Part shown: positions 21,475-32,975 of the stretch, in pieces
Layout: each line of letters starts with the position of its first letter
How positions within the stretch are numbered: position 1 is the stretch's first letter
Assembly (NCBI GenBank): GCA_024291935.2
Contig: CM044317.1
Coordinates: forward strand, 18,312,230-18,376,229
Length of the DNA: 64,000 nt
DNA from: Okapia johnstoni
Lineage: Eukaryota > Chordata > Mammalia > Artiodactyla > Giraffidae
Direction: 5' to 3'
Position numbers and translations under genes: made by a program
Notes under the pieces: model-generated
What the model was told of the DNA's origin: nothing
Seen by the model: only the letters and a program-made list of their open reading frames with translations
Database searches by the model: none

Positions 21475-22561
21475 TACCTAGTAAGGTCTCAAGAGATGAT
21501 TGGTGAGTAAACAGCATGTTCAGATACTGGAGTGGATGCTGGTGGTGGAGCTTGGTGTTCAGAATGCCTTCAGTAGGTTGTGGCTGGACTGTATGAGTCT
21601 CTTTTTCTCCATGTTGATTCTAGAGTGAATTTAAAGCCTCTTGTAAAGCTCTTGCACCATATATCCACCTAGGAATAATGTTTTTCTGAACCCATGTCCA
21701 ATGTGGACCTCTACCAATTGATAGTTATCATAATTAATTTTTCTAGTATACAAACGTGACTTATAAAAATTTAAAACACACCCTATCACTCTCATTTATA
21801 TACTACCATCCTAGACAGATAAACTTTAAACTCTAGACTGAGCATTTGTCTAAGTTTCCCGTGTATTCTCTTAGGACTTGTAATTCTGTGGGGACTCCTC
21901 TTTGCTCTATCATTCCACCCCTGGCCTTATGTGCCTTTGGGAATCTCTCCCCCAACCTGTGAAGGGCCTCTGGAATGCACTTGGTAGAGATCTGGAGTGC
22001 CTTGGAGAGATTACTCTTAGTTCTCCTGACTCTCTTGCTGCCTGCAATTGACTTCTTTCTGGCTGAACTAGGAGCAGGCAGGACTGGAGCACCCTAGAGG
22101 GATTTCTTCTAACTCTCGTTTCCCATCCCAGGCTTTGATATGTCAGCCCATGCGTCAGTGAAGCTCCTGGGAAAGTGCTGGCAAGTGGGTGCAGATTCGG
22201 ACCCTGTGACGAGTTCCTAAGATTCCAGTCCATTGTGTTAGTTCGCATGTGGCTCTTTGTAGTTTATTAGAGTTTGGCAGGTGTCTCCTTACCCCATCGA
22301 TGTGGATTCCTCTTCTTGATAGAATTAAATTTAATTCCTCCTCCTCCAGAATTAAAACAACCAATGGTCTCTCTTCTTCTGAGAACGGTTTGTCACTTTT
22401 TGGAATTTAAGTCATTTTGATTTTTTACTTTCTCAGCTCTGGGATGGATTTTAAAGAAGACTATTACTGGTAGCTCTTCTCTTCTTAAGGGTGGGAGAAA
22501 GACATGGTCTTCTGATATTCCCTAGATCCCCTGAATTGCCCCTGTACATTTATTCTTTCCT
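21475..22561. other. No gene or recognised repeat
   Basis: Single-copy-looking. Antisense open frames at 21910-22364 are short and without domains. Confidence 0.5.
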
Positions 22562-22572
22562 CATCCTCCTAT

Positions 22573-22784
22573 AGTGTGCTTCCCTGGTGGCTTAATCAGT
22601 AAAGAATTCTCCTGCAATGCCGGAGACCTGAGTTTGATCCCTGGGTCGGAAAGATCCCCTGCAGAAGGAAATGGTAACCCATTCCAGTATTCTTGCCTGG
22701 AAATTTTCATGGACAGAGGAGCCTGGCAGGCTGCACTCCATTGGGTTGCACGAGTTGGACACGACTTAGTGACTGAAACGCCAC
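22573..22784 (+). mobile_element. Bov-tA SINE
   Basis: Complete unit from 'gtgcttccctggtggc' to 'cttagtgactgaaacgcc'. Target duplications 22562-22572 and 22785-22795 match at 10 of 11. Confidence 0.95.
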
Positions 22785-22795
22785 CATCCTCGTAT

Positions 22796-24065
22796 GCCTC
22801 CTTATGTTCAGATGCTGGAAAACTAAAAACTCCATTTAAGCTTCCTTGCAGCCAAGGTTCTAGGTGTGACTTAAATTTCACTAGTTAGATGTACTCCATG
22901 AGATACAAGAGGAAAATGTGAATCTGAGGTTGTCTTTTTCTTGCTTCTCCCATTTCTTGCTGTCAAGCATGGTCACAGAAGCAGTAGGTGTTTCTGTGAC
23001 TGTGTTAACACAGGTCCCTATTACCTGTCATTAGTTTTGTGTTTGTGGAGAAGCAGGTCATGCAGTATGAGGCATCATTTTTATCTGATTTGTGGCTGAC
23101 TCTGCAGTGAACAATAGTCTCCTAATCTCTGGATTGTACTTAAGAGAGAATGTTTTGGGACTTAATACTTGAAGAGATGACTTTCTGATGTCCCAACATT
23201 CTGACTGTCGCAGAGATTGCAAATGTCTTGATAGCCCAGTGTTACTGTGGCATCCTGAGAGTCTTTCTTGAAGGCAATGTCTAGAGCCTCCTCTTCTGTC
23301 TTCCCAGTGATTTGGTAGGAACTTTGACAAATTCCTTTCAGCTTAAAAGACATAGAGTCATTATTATATTTTTCATTTATATTGGCTTCTGTCATTTACA
23401 AAGCACTTTACCTTCTTTTTCTCACCTAACCCTGCGGTTGGTGCTATGTTTCATTGACTCTAACATACCATAGATTATAAAAGTTCTGTTTAATATGTAC
23501 CACTGTTAAAGCAAAAAATTATTTTACTTAACCGTGACAAAATGTTTTCTAATCATCTAGAAATTTTATTTTGCTCTTACTGTAAATGTACTTTGAGTCT
23601 TTCCCTTAGCCCCAAATGAGTTCACCAGGTACTCTCTCTGACTTTTGGCTTGAAGTGTAATAGGTGCATTATCATAACAGACAAGTAATAGAACTAGGGA
23701 ATAGATCAAGGACATCTGCCTTACTTTGTGCCATGCTTGTGCCACATTAAATCCCGGAGTTTTCAGTCTAGAGTCTTCCAAACTTGGGTTCAGCAGAGAG
23801 AGAGGTTGGGACAAAGGACCATGTGAATACAGCCAGGGAGATGGGTCGAGGAGGTGGTGACAGGACCATGGCTGTGTCTTCAGCTTAGCAGTGGCTCAGC
23901 TCTATTCTTTCTGGAGTCCAGAGTGGCCCTGAGCAGTAGATTGGTCCAAAACACCAATGTGGATTATTGAAAGCAGCCATACATTGTAATATGCATCTGA
24001 ATTTCAGTTCCTAAAATGGAAAAAAATAGTCATACTATAGTCAAAGAATAGTCTTTTAATAACCA
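22796..24065. other. No gene or recognised repeat
   Basis: Single-copy-looking. A short MIR-like patch ('tttacaaagcactttacctt') lies near 23395-23415. Confidence 0.45.
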
Positions 24066-24185
24066 TTATACAATAAGGAGATCTAGGCTCAGGGATTTTG
24101 ATGACTAATAGTAGCTGGTAAGAGGCAAAACAGGAATTGGACTTGAGTCTTTTGAAGCTAAATTCCATGCTTTTTAGACCCTGGC
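24066..24185 (+). mobile_element. MIR SINE fragment
   Basis: 'gatctaggctcaggga', 'agtagctggtaagaggcaaa', 'gaattggacttgagtctt' follow the MIR 3' half. Confidence 0.65.
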
Positions 24186-24192
24186 CATCTAT

Positions 24193-24620
24193 TCAAAGCT
24201 ATGGTTTTTCCAAATGTGAGAGTTGGGCCATAAAGAAAGCTGAGCGCCAAAGAATTAATGCTTTTGACCTCTGGTGTTGGAGAAGACTCTTGAGAATCCC
24301 TTGGACTGCAAGGAGATCCAACCAGTCAGTCCTAAAGGAAATCAGTCCTGAATATTCACTGGAAGGACTGATACTGAAGCTTTTGTCCACCTGATGCGAA
24401 GAACTGACTCCTTGGAAAAGACCCTGATGCTGGGAAAGATTGAAGGCAGGAGGAGAAGGGGATGACAGAGGATAAGATGGTTGGATGGCATCACCGACTC
24501 AGTGGACATGAGTTTGAGCAAGCTCTGGGAGTTGGTGATGGACAGGGAAGCATGGCGTGCTGCAGTCCATGGGGTCGCAAAGAGTCGGACACGACTGAGC
24601 TACTGAACTGAACTGAGCTG
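24193..24620 (+). mobile_element. BovB 3' end
   Basis: Covers the ORF2 C-terminal part ('ggtgttggagaagactct') to the terminus ('gactgagctactgaactg'). About 16 nt are missing around 'gctttt gtccacc' near 24380 and about 18 nt near 24212 compared with the copy at 1-2709. 5'-truncated; not coding. Confidence 0.95.
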
Positions 24621-25998
24621 ATAGCTGCCTCATATATGCAAGCTTATGGATATGAAGTAGTGAACTAAATTTTCCAAGAGAAAGACCAATAAAATTTGTC
24701 TGTATCTTGTGACAATTTCTTATCATTTTAGAAAAATCACTTAGACAAGAAATTCTCAACCTTCAGGGCTCAGCTCAAAACACTCAAATGGATGAGAATT
24801 TGGAAAGTCATTTCCTTGAGCCTTTTCATATCTTTCAAAGCCTACTTCATCCAGTGCTGTGTGCATGTGACGGTATCATCCCACAGCTAAAAACAGTGTC
24901 TATTTCTGTGATGCCTTAAATTCACAGAATATGAAACAAAATCCTGGATAATGACACCCATTTTAGAGTCTGTGTCCTCCAGGGATCAAATAAAAGGCCC
25001 AACAGTATGTCACTGAGAAGATCTGAATCAAGAATGAGGCAGATTTAGTGATACCTCCTTAGAGTAATGATGAAGTACTGATTTGTCTAAACTGTCTCCT
25101 TTCACCAGCTAGACTAGGTCACTTCTAATTACCTTTCCTTTCCCGAGCTATATATAGATAAAGGCTTGGGATATTAAAATGCCTTGTAGGCTGGTTATTT
25201 AATTGCTACAGAATTGATTTCATGAAGGAAAGAAAAACAGATTAGAGTCTAAGATGTAAATGTGAAACATGACAGACTGCAGTGTGTGGCTCGGGTCTAT
25301 CAATAGAACTGTCAGCCCACAGTTTCTAGCTGGCCATTATGGAGCCTCATAATACGAGAAGAACACATTTGACAACTGTAAGAGCAAATGTAACTGCTCG
25401 TCCCTTCAAAATAGCAAGAAAGAGTGTATTTTTGTCTCCTTCTTTCTCATGTTCTCAAGCATAGTATGCATGATGAACATAATCTTAGATTGGAATGACT
25501 TCCCTGTTTGGTTATGAAATGTTCGTGCTTTTCTTTTGCTCTTTCCCCCCATGTTTTTTCCTCATTTTGAGATCATGGGAGGTGATGGCACGTTCTATTT
25601 TGGACACTAGAGAACTAGGTTTCATATTCTTGCTATATATATTACTACAAGCCAGAAAAGATACAAAATGCCTTTTTCGGGGGGTTGTTTTTGAAAGATT
25701 TTGCCATTTCAGACACACTAGAGAAAGGGATAATAAAATCATAGGCAGTAGATTTAATATTACTTTAAAATTCACTACTTAACATTCATTTGTCTGATGA
25801 ATAACTACGCAGTTGTGGATTCAGTGATGAAAGAGACAAGGGCCTTGTTCTCCGAGTCCTTGCTTTCTAGAGAGGAGACGCACCAAAGGCAGAAACACAA
25901 AGACAGGTCATGATAAGTGTAATGAAGATATATTTTATTAGCATATTTGAAGACGTGTTTTTCTCCATTGCTTTCGTTTACCTTCATAAGATGGTGTA
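24621..25998. other. Mostly single-copy; possible L2 trace
   Basis: At 24765-24910, 'cttcagggctcagctcaaaa' resembles the L2 3' region, weakly. The rest shows no recognised feature. Overlapping open frames at 25495-25782 are not domain-bearing. Confidence 0.45.
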
Positions 25999-26379
25999 TT
26001 TGTCTGTTCAGGCTGTCATAATAAAATGCCACAGATTGGTGGCTTAAACAACGGAAATTTATTTTTCATAGTTCTGAAGGCAGAGAAGTCCAAGACCAAA
26101 GTGCTAGCACGGAAAGTTTCATTCCTCTTTTGGCTTGTAGGCGGTCACCAGCTCACTGTGTTTACGTGGCCTTTTCTCTGAGTCTGCACAGAGCTGGGGG
26201 CGATCTCTTGTATCCCTTCTTATAAGAACACTACTCCTGTCTTATCAAGTCCCCACACTTATGACCTCATTGTACTATCCTTCCTTCTTTAGAGGCCTCA
26301 CCTCCAAATACAACCTCTCTGGGGGATTAGTGCTTCAGCACATGAATTTGGGAGGACTCAAACATTCAGTTCATAGCAG
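25999..26379 (-). mobile_element. MLT1-type (ERVL-MaLR) solo LTR
   Basis: Near full-length LTR read as complement: 'gtctgttcaggctgtcataa', 'gtggcttaaacaacggaaat', 'ttctgaaggcagagaagtcc', 'gcacatgaatttgggaggac', 'attcagttcatagca'. An ancient non-coding solo LTR with no internal gene sequence. Confidence 0.88.
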
Positions 26380-27226
26380 GTAGAGTAAAGGGATATGGTT
26401 TGAAGGTTGTCAATGTGTGTGAGTTCACAGAACTGTTTTATGAGCATGATCATTGATAACTTCCCAATAAGGTAACCTTTGTGCAGAGACCCAGCTGCAG
26501 GAGGTGAACCAGATGGATAACTATGGGAAACTGGTGCCGGCAACGGACTAGCTAGTGTCAGTGTCACTTGTTAAACGAGCATGATATGTTTGAGAGGCAG
26601 GAAGGAAAAGAGAAGGTCTGGGCTGAGCCAGAGGCTGAGAGGTCTTGGGGGGTAGCCCTGTAGGGAAGTGGGTCGCAGCTTGATCAATCCTCTGGCCCCA
26701 TTGTATAGCAAATATTTTGTAATGACTATCTTTTTATTCTGAAATAAAATTCACAGAAAACATAATCTAACCACACAAATACATTTAGGATGACCATATA
26801 GTAAGGCATTATGTAACACATGGACCACAATGACTTAAAACATGCAGCAAATAAAAGCAGATGAGCTTTGTAGTCTCTTAATGAAACTTAATGCATCTGT
26901 TTTCCTCAATGACTTTGATGTAAATGTTCTTATTGAACCTATCAATATAAAGTATATATGTAAATAGCATAAAGAGAAATTTAGAATATAAACTCACCAG
27001 AATTTCTGACAAAATAAGATCTGAATTAATGGCTTTTTCTTTAACCAATTTTTTTGCAATGTGTTCAGATATATGCAACCCTTTATTATGTTCTTTATTA
27101 ACATGATGTACCTTGTAATTATACATAGTTCCAAAATATGGGAGAAATATTGTGTTTCCTTCCTTTTGGCTAATATGAAACTGCACATTTTTGGCATAAA
27201 TGCGGGAACCGCTATTAAAATAAAAA
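26380..27226. other. No gene or recognised repeat
   Basis: AT-rich. The antisense 143-codon frame at 26878-27309 overlaps the following L1 and has no domain. Confidence 0.5.
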
Positions 27227-27735
27227 TACAATGGAATATTACTCAGCCATAAAAAGGAACAAAATTGGATCATTTGTAGTGATGTGGACGGGCCTCTAGA
27301 GTCTGTCATACAGAGTGAAGTCGGAAAGAGAAAAACAAATATCGTGTATTAATGCGTAATACAGAATCTAGAAAAATGATACAGATGAACCTATTTATGG
27401 GGCAGAAATAGAGACATAGACATAGAGGATGGACATATGGACACAGGATGGGGGAAGAGGAGGGTGAGTTGAATTGGGAGAGTAGGACTGACATATATAC
27501 ACTACTGTGTATAAAGCAGAGAACTAGTGGGAACCTGCTGTATAATACAGGCAGCTCAGCTCGATGCTCTGTGATGACCTAGATGGGCTGGATGGGGGTA
27601 TGGGAGAGAGACACAAGAGGGACGGGATATATGTAAAACTTATAGTTCATTCACTGTATTGTACAGCAGAAATTACTAGAACATTGTAAATCAACTTTAC
27701 TCCAATGACAAAATTTAAAAATAAAAACAATAAAT
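27227..27735 (+). mobile_element. L1 (ruminant type) 3' end
   Basis: 'caatggaatattactcagcc' through 'cagagtgaagtcggaaagag' and the 3' UTR ('gctctgtgatgacctagatg', 'tgtacagcagaaattactag') to an A-rich tail. 5'-truncated. Confidence 0.93.
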
Positions 27736-28194
27736 AGAGCTTTGAATTGGAATTCTGAAGAGACACTGAGGAAGGGTAAATAAAGTGTTGCAAATGGCCG
27801 AAAAGATCCTGAAAGGTTAGAGAAAGTGAGGCTGGAAGGACATGATACACAAGTGGGGCGCTTACTGGATCTGAAGAAGAGCAGGCTGGACAGAGCCAGT
27901 GGCCTGAGGTTTTGCAGATGACCTGGATTTAGGATAGCATTCCAGGGCCGGGGAGGGGAAGAGCCACCTGCCACCAATGAAAACATCAAGTGCTTGAACA
28001 CACAAGAGTATTTCTGGCCTATACTTTCATAACCTAATTTGCTGGGCTTAAAGTAATATACCTCACGATACCCATGTGTCTGGGATATTTTGGGTAGTTT
28101 TTAGGAATATGGAGGATAGAACGGTTTCTCTAGTGGCTCAATGCCTTCGATTTATAAATATTTATTTGAAAGTTGATCCTGCTGTATTCAAAAA
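27736..28194. other. No gene or recognised repeat
   Basis: Single-copy-looking stretch between two L1 segments. Confidence 0.5.
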
Positions 28195-28309
28195 TATCTC
28201 AGGGTACATGTCCAGTAGTGGGATTGCTGGGTCGTGTGGTAGTTTTATTCCTATCTTTTTAGGGAATCTCCTTACTGTTCTCCCTAATGGCTGTATCAGT
28301 TTACATTCC
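28195..28309 (-). mobile_element. L1 ORF2 end, inverted part of a plus-strand 5'-inverted L1 (segment 1)
   Basis: Complement of L1 ORF2: 'gtagtgggattgctgggtcg', 'ttctccctaatggctgtatc'. A SINE and a 35-bp duplication separate it from segment 2. Confidence 0.85.
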
Positions 28310-28523
28310 CACATGGCTCGGTAGGTAAAGAATCCATCTGCAGTGCAGGAGACACAGGAGACACGGGTTCAATCCCTGGGTCAGGAAGATACCCTGGAGG
28401 AGGAAATGGCAACTGGGTCCAGTGTCCTTGCCTGGAGAATCCCATGGACAGAGGAGCCTGGCAGGCTACAATCTGTGGGATCACAAAGAGTTGAACATGA
28501 CTAAGGAGACTGAATACCCCATC
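28310..28523 (+). mobile_element. Bov-tA SINE inside L1, flanked by a 35-bp duplication
   Basis: From 'cacatggctcggtaggtaaa' to 'catgactaaggagactgaa', with a full tRNA-like head and Bov-A body. The flanks 28275-28309 and 28524-28558 are the same L1 stretch repeated (34 of 35 match). Usual SINE target duplications are roughly 8-20 bp. Confidence 0.93.
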
Positions 28524-28714
28524 CTGTTCTCCGTAATGGCTGTATCAGTTTACATTCCTGCTCACAGTGCAGGGGGGTGTCCTTTTCTTCACACCCTCTC
28601 CAGCATTCATTGTTTGTAGGGTTTTTCATGGTGCCATTCTGACACCTCATTGCATTTTTGACTTGCATTTCTCTAATAATGGTAGATGTTGAGCATCTTT
28701 TCATGTGTTTATTG
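28524..28714 (-). mobile_element. L1 ORF2 end, inverted part (segment 2)
   Basis: Continues the antisense L1: 'cacaccctctccagcattca', 'cttgcatttctctaataatg', 'tgagcatcttttcatgtg'. Confidence 0.88.
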
Positions 28715-28788
28715 GCCTGGAGCTCTGTGATGGCCTAAAGGGGTAGGATGGGGGAGGAAAGGGAGGCTCAGGAGGGAAGGGATATATA
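28715..28788 (+). mobile_element. L1 3' UTR, sense part of the 5'-inverted L1 (segment 1)
   Basis: 'ggagctctgtgatggccta' and 'ggaggctcaggagggaagg' are the L1 3' UTR in sense orientation, directly joined to the antisense ORF2 piece. Confidence 0.88.
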
Positions 28789-29072
28789 TGCTGCTGCTAC
28801 TGCTGCTGCTAAGGCGCTTCAGTCGTGTCCGACTCTGTGCGACCCCATAGACGGCAGCCCACCAGGCTCCGCCGTCCCTGGGATTCTCCAGGCAAGAGTA
28901 CTGGAGTGGGTTGCCATTTCCTTCTCCAATGCATGAAAGGGAAAAGTGAAAGTGAAGTTGCTCAGTCGTGTCCGACTCTTAGCGACCCCATGGACCGCAG
29001 CCCACCAGGCTCCTCCGTCCATGGGATTTTCCAGGCAAGAGTACTGGAGTGGGTTGCCATTGCCTTCTCCAA
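28789..29072 (-). mobile_element. Bov-A2 dimeric SINE
   Basis: Two antisense Bov-A monomers in tandem (about 28813-28930 and 28960-29072) joined by the 'aaagtgaaagtgaag' linker, with the (CAG)n tail seen as (CTG)n at 28790-28813. It interrupts the L1 3' UTR at an AT-alternating site. The monomers are well preserved, so the insertion is young. Confidence 0.96.
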
Positions 29073-29165
29073 TATATATATATATAATTATGATTAATTT
29101 GTGTTGTTGTATGGCAGAAACCAACACAAAATTGTAAAGCAATTTTTCACCAATTAAAAAATAAA
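29073..29165 (+). mobile_element. L1 3' UTR and tail (segment 2)
   Basis: After an (AT)n run, 'gtgttgttgtatggcagaaa' and 'ttgtaaagcaatttttcacc' finish the L1, followed by an A-rich tail. Confidence 0.88.
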
Positions 29166-29682
29166 TAAAATCTTAAAATAAATAGAAAAAATAAGCAAAA
29201 AATTTCACTTGACTTTTAAATTCTCTCATCCCATACTAAACATCAACTGGGAGGGTAGAATAGAATAAAATATCCCACTTCATGATATATGTATATTCAA
29301 ATTTAATAGACAAAATTTTCATCTTTCTCTTTGCATATATGTATACTTCTCTATATATCATGTCAAGTATAGTTATATAATATACACTATATAAATGTAC
29401 ATATTTATAGAAAATATAAATACTATAAATTGTAATATATATAATTAGATTTGATGATATGAGCAACTGGGTTAGATTGCGAATAGGCTTTAAAGATTAA
29501 TAATGATTTAATTAGCATTTCCTTTCTGTCATTTTGGAGTTGAAGTGTAGGCTTTATTCAAATAAATAAATGTATAAGAAGATATATTAAATATTGAGTG
29601 TTTTTATCCCTTCAAAAGTAGATATTAATTCTATTATAGCCATAAAGTTCGTTGCAAACCTTAGTACATTGTCAGGAGGCAG
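29166..29682. other. AT-rich low-complexity stretch
   Basis: Very AT-rich with many 'atata' runs between 29280 and 29460. No gene. Confidence 0.6.
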
Positions 29683-29940
29683 TAGGGAGATTGGGATTGA
29701 CATATATACACTACCATGTGTAAAACAGATGAGTAGTGGGAACCTGCTCCATAGCACAGGGAGTTCAGCTTGTTCTGTAATGACCTAGATGGGTGGGATG
29801 GGGGTTGGGTGGGAGGGAGGCCCACGAGAGAGGGGATATATGTATACATATAACTGATTCACTTCATTGTACAGCAGAAACTAAGACAACATTGTAAAGC
29901 AACCTCAATTTTATACCCCAATTTTAAAAAATGTTGTAAT
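29683..29940 (+). mobile_element. L1 3' UTR fragment
   Basis: 'gggattgacatatatacact', 'gtgggaacctgctccatagc', 'ttgtacagcagaaactaaga', A-rich end. 5'-truncated. Confidence 0.9.
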
Positions 29941-31122
29941 CACTTGGTAAATTGTCAGCTTTTGGTAATTCTATCTAGATGCATCACATGTGTTTGGAGC
30001 TATAAAACAATATCCTATGTCCCTGGTGTCATGTGTTGCCAGATTACAGGCTACTGGAAAAAAGTCATTTCTTGAAGATAAAATGGGAGGAGTAAGCCTG
30101 GACTGTACTTTCCAGATTTTCCCTGCAAGAGTAATGGATTGCATTATTCCTACTTCCTTGGGAAGAAGGAGTGAGGGGAAGAAGACAGCCTAGAAGAGTC
30201 ACATTAACGTAGCACTCTCTTCATGAAAGGAAACATGATGAGCGAGCAGCAGCATCCCTTTCTAGTGAGGAGGAAATCTTTTCTGCCTGTAGTTTGCGAG
30301 TAGAACTTATGGTCTGCTAAAAAGTAATGAAATTATGTGGTCATCCATCCTAGGTTGTATTCAAAGAAACACAGTATAACAAATAGATTCCTATTAGCAA
30401 GGATGCAGTGCCTTCTCCTTGACTGGAGAATTAACTATTAAAGGCATCAGATTTTAATTCACAGACCTTGAATCCTGATGAACCAAAAGGATACTACCAA
30501 GTACTGAGGATTTTGCCTTGAGGCTCTCATTCGAGCTTGAACAGACTTTGAATGAATCAGCTGCAGCAGTTGCCTTTTTTTTTTTTTTGGCTTCGTCATT
30601 AGATTTCATATTACTGCAGCAACAAATAAAATAAAAATCATTATAGAAGAAGCTTATTAGACTTCAGCATTTTGGTTATGAGTAGCCTACTTTTACTAAA
30701 TATAAATTTAAATCACTGTAAAACAGAAAAAAAGAAACATTACCTTCTGGTTATTTACGGTGATAGACTAAAAGCCCTTTAAAAAATAAAAGGAAAATGA
30801 CCACATTAAGTTTGGGAGATAGAGGCTTTAATACACTAAAAATTTATGTCTGATTCCAATTTTGTTCCATTAATAATAGTGTTGATTGGGTTGGTTAGCT
30901 CAAGTTTGGAGCATATTTTTTTCTCTGTTGTTCCTCAGGGCTGAGTTCCATAGTTAAAGGTTTTATTCTCATTATCTCATACAAATATCTCAGAAAGTGT
31001 CTCAATTATCATAAATATATCAGAAAAAAAAGGGGGAAAGGGAAGGTATCATTGTATAATAGAAAAGCGTGAGACCCGCAGTTAGTTTAAAAAGGGAAAA
31101 GGCATAAACAGGTGCTGCCACA
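29941..31122. other. No gene or recognised repeat
   Basis: Single-copy-looking, with a poly-T run at 30576-30588 and an A-rich patch at 31021-31045. A weak mariner-end-like 'gattgggttggttagctcaa' at 30884-30903 is too short to call. Confidence 0.5.
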
Positions 31123-31136
31123 CCAAGGATCTTCCT

Positions 31137-31352
31137 CAAACTCATGCTCAGTCACTGTCGTATCTGACTCTCTGAGATCCCATGAACTTTAGCCCTCCAG
31201 ACTCCTCTGTCCATGTGATTCTCCAGGCAAGAATACTAGAGTAGGTTGCCATTTTCTCCTCCAGGGGATTTTGAGAATCCCCTGACCCAGGGACTGAGCC
31301 CCTGTCTCCTGCATGGGCAGGCCAATTCTTTACCACTGAGCCACCTGGGAAG
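31137..31352 (-). mobile_element. Bov-tA SINE with perfect 14-bp target duplication
   Basis: Full antisense body and head ending 'gccacctgggaag'. Target duplications 31123-31136 and 31353-31366 are identical ('ccaaggatcttcct'). Confidence 0.97.
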
Positions 31353-31554
31353 CCAAGGATCTTCCTATTATTACCTTATTTGGATGCACATGAGTCTTAG
31401 AGCCAGAAATTGCTGCCACTGAAATGTGGAGATGTTCATTCATTTGTCCTGGGTCACAAAAGGTTTTGAAATCCAAGTCTGCTTGCATGTGATTCCTGTG
31501 TGTGTTCTTGATCCACATGCCACCATGATTCTCAGGCACTGAGTTCTGTTTGGC

Positions 31555-31665
31555 AAGCTTTTTAGTATTTCTATAAAATAGGAATAATTGCCAACATCAG
31601 ATGATTGCTGTCAAAATTAAAATGGCATCACATATGTTAATGTGCTTTGCAAATTCTAAAATGTT
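31555..31665 (+). mobile_element. MIR SINE fragment
   Basis: 'ctataaaataggaataattg' and 'atgttaatgtgctttgcaaa' match the MIR 3' part. Confidence 0.65.
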
Positions 31666-32030
31666 CAACAATGGATATGATGTGTTGTGGATATATGATT
31701 GAAAATTCAATATAATTCTTAAAGCAGGAAAGACACTTTAAAACACCCATGCCCTCAATGTCATGTAGTTCACTCAAGCTATCTTCATAATTAACATGGA
31801 CAATAATAATTAAGTCCACATTACTTGAACACTATTGCCCAAACCAGTATGTACATAGGAAATCAGGATTGCTAAGAGGAAAACCTCTGCAGCCGCTTTG
31901 ATGCTGCTAATTGACCACTGAAAACCATTATGTACATCAGGGTGGTTTTCATGGGTGGGACGCATAGCCGTAACATAGGAAAATGTTAATACGATTAAAA
32001 TTTATGAAGAAGAGAGAAATGTTGGTGGAT
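31666..32030. other. No gene or recognised repeat
   Basis: Single-copy-looking. Confidence 0.5.
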
Positions 32031-32221
32031 TGTTGTTGTTTAGCCACTTAGTTGTGTCTGACTCTTGTGACCCCATGGACTGTAGCCTGCCAGGCTCCTC
32101 TGTCCATGGGATTTCCCAGGCAAGAATACTGGAGTGGATTGCCATTTCTTCCTGGTGAGGAAGAGCTGACATCTCCTGCATTGCAGGCTGGCTCTTTACC
32201 ACAGAGCCACCAGGGAAGCCT
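32031..32221 (-). mobile_element. Bov-tA SINE followed by poly-A
   Basis: Antisense unit with a 'ttgttgttgttt' tail complement and a head ending 'gagccaccagggaagcc'. About 20 nt of the head/body junction are missing. A run of 25 A (32227-32251) begins 6 bp beyond the head. It is not this SINE's own tail because the SINE is antisense. Confidence 0.93.
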
Positions 32222-32226
32222 GCGTT

Positions 32227-32251
32227 AAAAAAAAAAAAAAAAAAAAAAAAA
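32227..32251. repeat. Poly-A mononucleotide run
   Basis: 25 consecutive A followed after 'ga' by nine T. Likely length-variable. Confidence 0.95.
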
Positions 32252-32859
32252 GATTTTTTTTTCTAGGTACTGTCAGAGAAATTCTCATACTTACTAAAAA
32301 GGAAGAGGGGAGTATAAGTAGGGGAAAGCACTGATATTGTTTTACCCTTCAAAAATGCATCCTTTCATTTGTACAGAGTGATCAGATACCACTGACGATT
32401 TCTGGCTCACAAATCATTTGCAATCTGCCTGGCTACCCCTCACCTTGATTCATCCTTGCCTACACATTTGTCAGCCATCAGAACCACCTACAACAGCTTC
32501 CTCTCATACAGCGTGGTTACTAACAAATCCCCTCAAAATGAAAATAAATGTGTGCAGTTGGGTGACACCCTTCCTTTCTCCTCCTTCCCCATGGCTGGGG
32601 CCCATTTGGCATCAAGCAACACACTGTCCAGATGGTGGCCATTTCTCTGCTCCTGCTTTAGCAATTCTCTGCCAAGACATTGAGTGCCAGTTTTCCGGTG
32701 AGAATCTGCTTGCAGGAAGAGGGTTGCTTGGGTTTGTCACCTCCTTTGTGGTCTACAGCTGGGGCTATAGTGAAACAAGGGCCAAGGCCACAGAAGAGAG
32801 GGGAGGCAGGCTGAGATGGAGTTGTATGAAAATAGGGAATGAACAGGATGGAAAAACAG
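32252..32859. other. No gene or recognised repeat
   Basis: Relatively GC-balanced stretch. The 156-codon open frame (32418-32888) is the longest outside repeats in the middle of the window, but it shows no domain, signal peptide or membrane segment and ends in a MIR. Confidence 0.45.
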
Positions 32860-32975
32860 GATGTACTTACCTGCGTGACTTTTGGTAAATTATTTGAACT
32901 TGTGGACTTCAGTTTTTTCGTCTCTGAAATGAAAGAGTTGAACTGAATGACTGTCTGTCACTCCTAACATTCCAC
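32860..32975 (+). mobile_element. MIR SINE
   Basis: 'cgtgacttttggtaaattat', 'cgtctctgaaatgaaagagt', 'cctaacattccacaatct' follow a MIR-family 3' half. Confidence 0.72.

Noticed and set aside
20738..21481. 247-codon open frame on the plus strand
   Set aside because: Its end is made of an MLT1 fragment and an antisense Bov-tA SINE, it has no domain, and its start has no supporting context.
26878..27309. 143-codon antisense open frame
   Set aside because: It overlaps the start of an L1 3' end on the other strand and has low-complexity AT-rich composition. No family recognised.
28789..29072. Two separate SINE insertions
   Set aside because: The two monomers and linker are the normal structure of one dimeric Bov-A2, with one tail and one target site.
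30884..30915. Second mariner terminal repeat
   Set aside because: The match is limited to about 15 bases and lacks the 'ggccaaaaa' core.
32418..32888. 156-codon open frame as a possible gene
   Set aside because: No domain, signal or membrane segment. The last part is MIR-derived.
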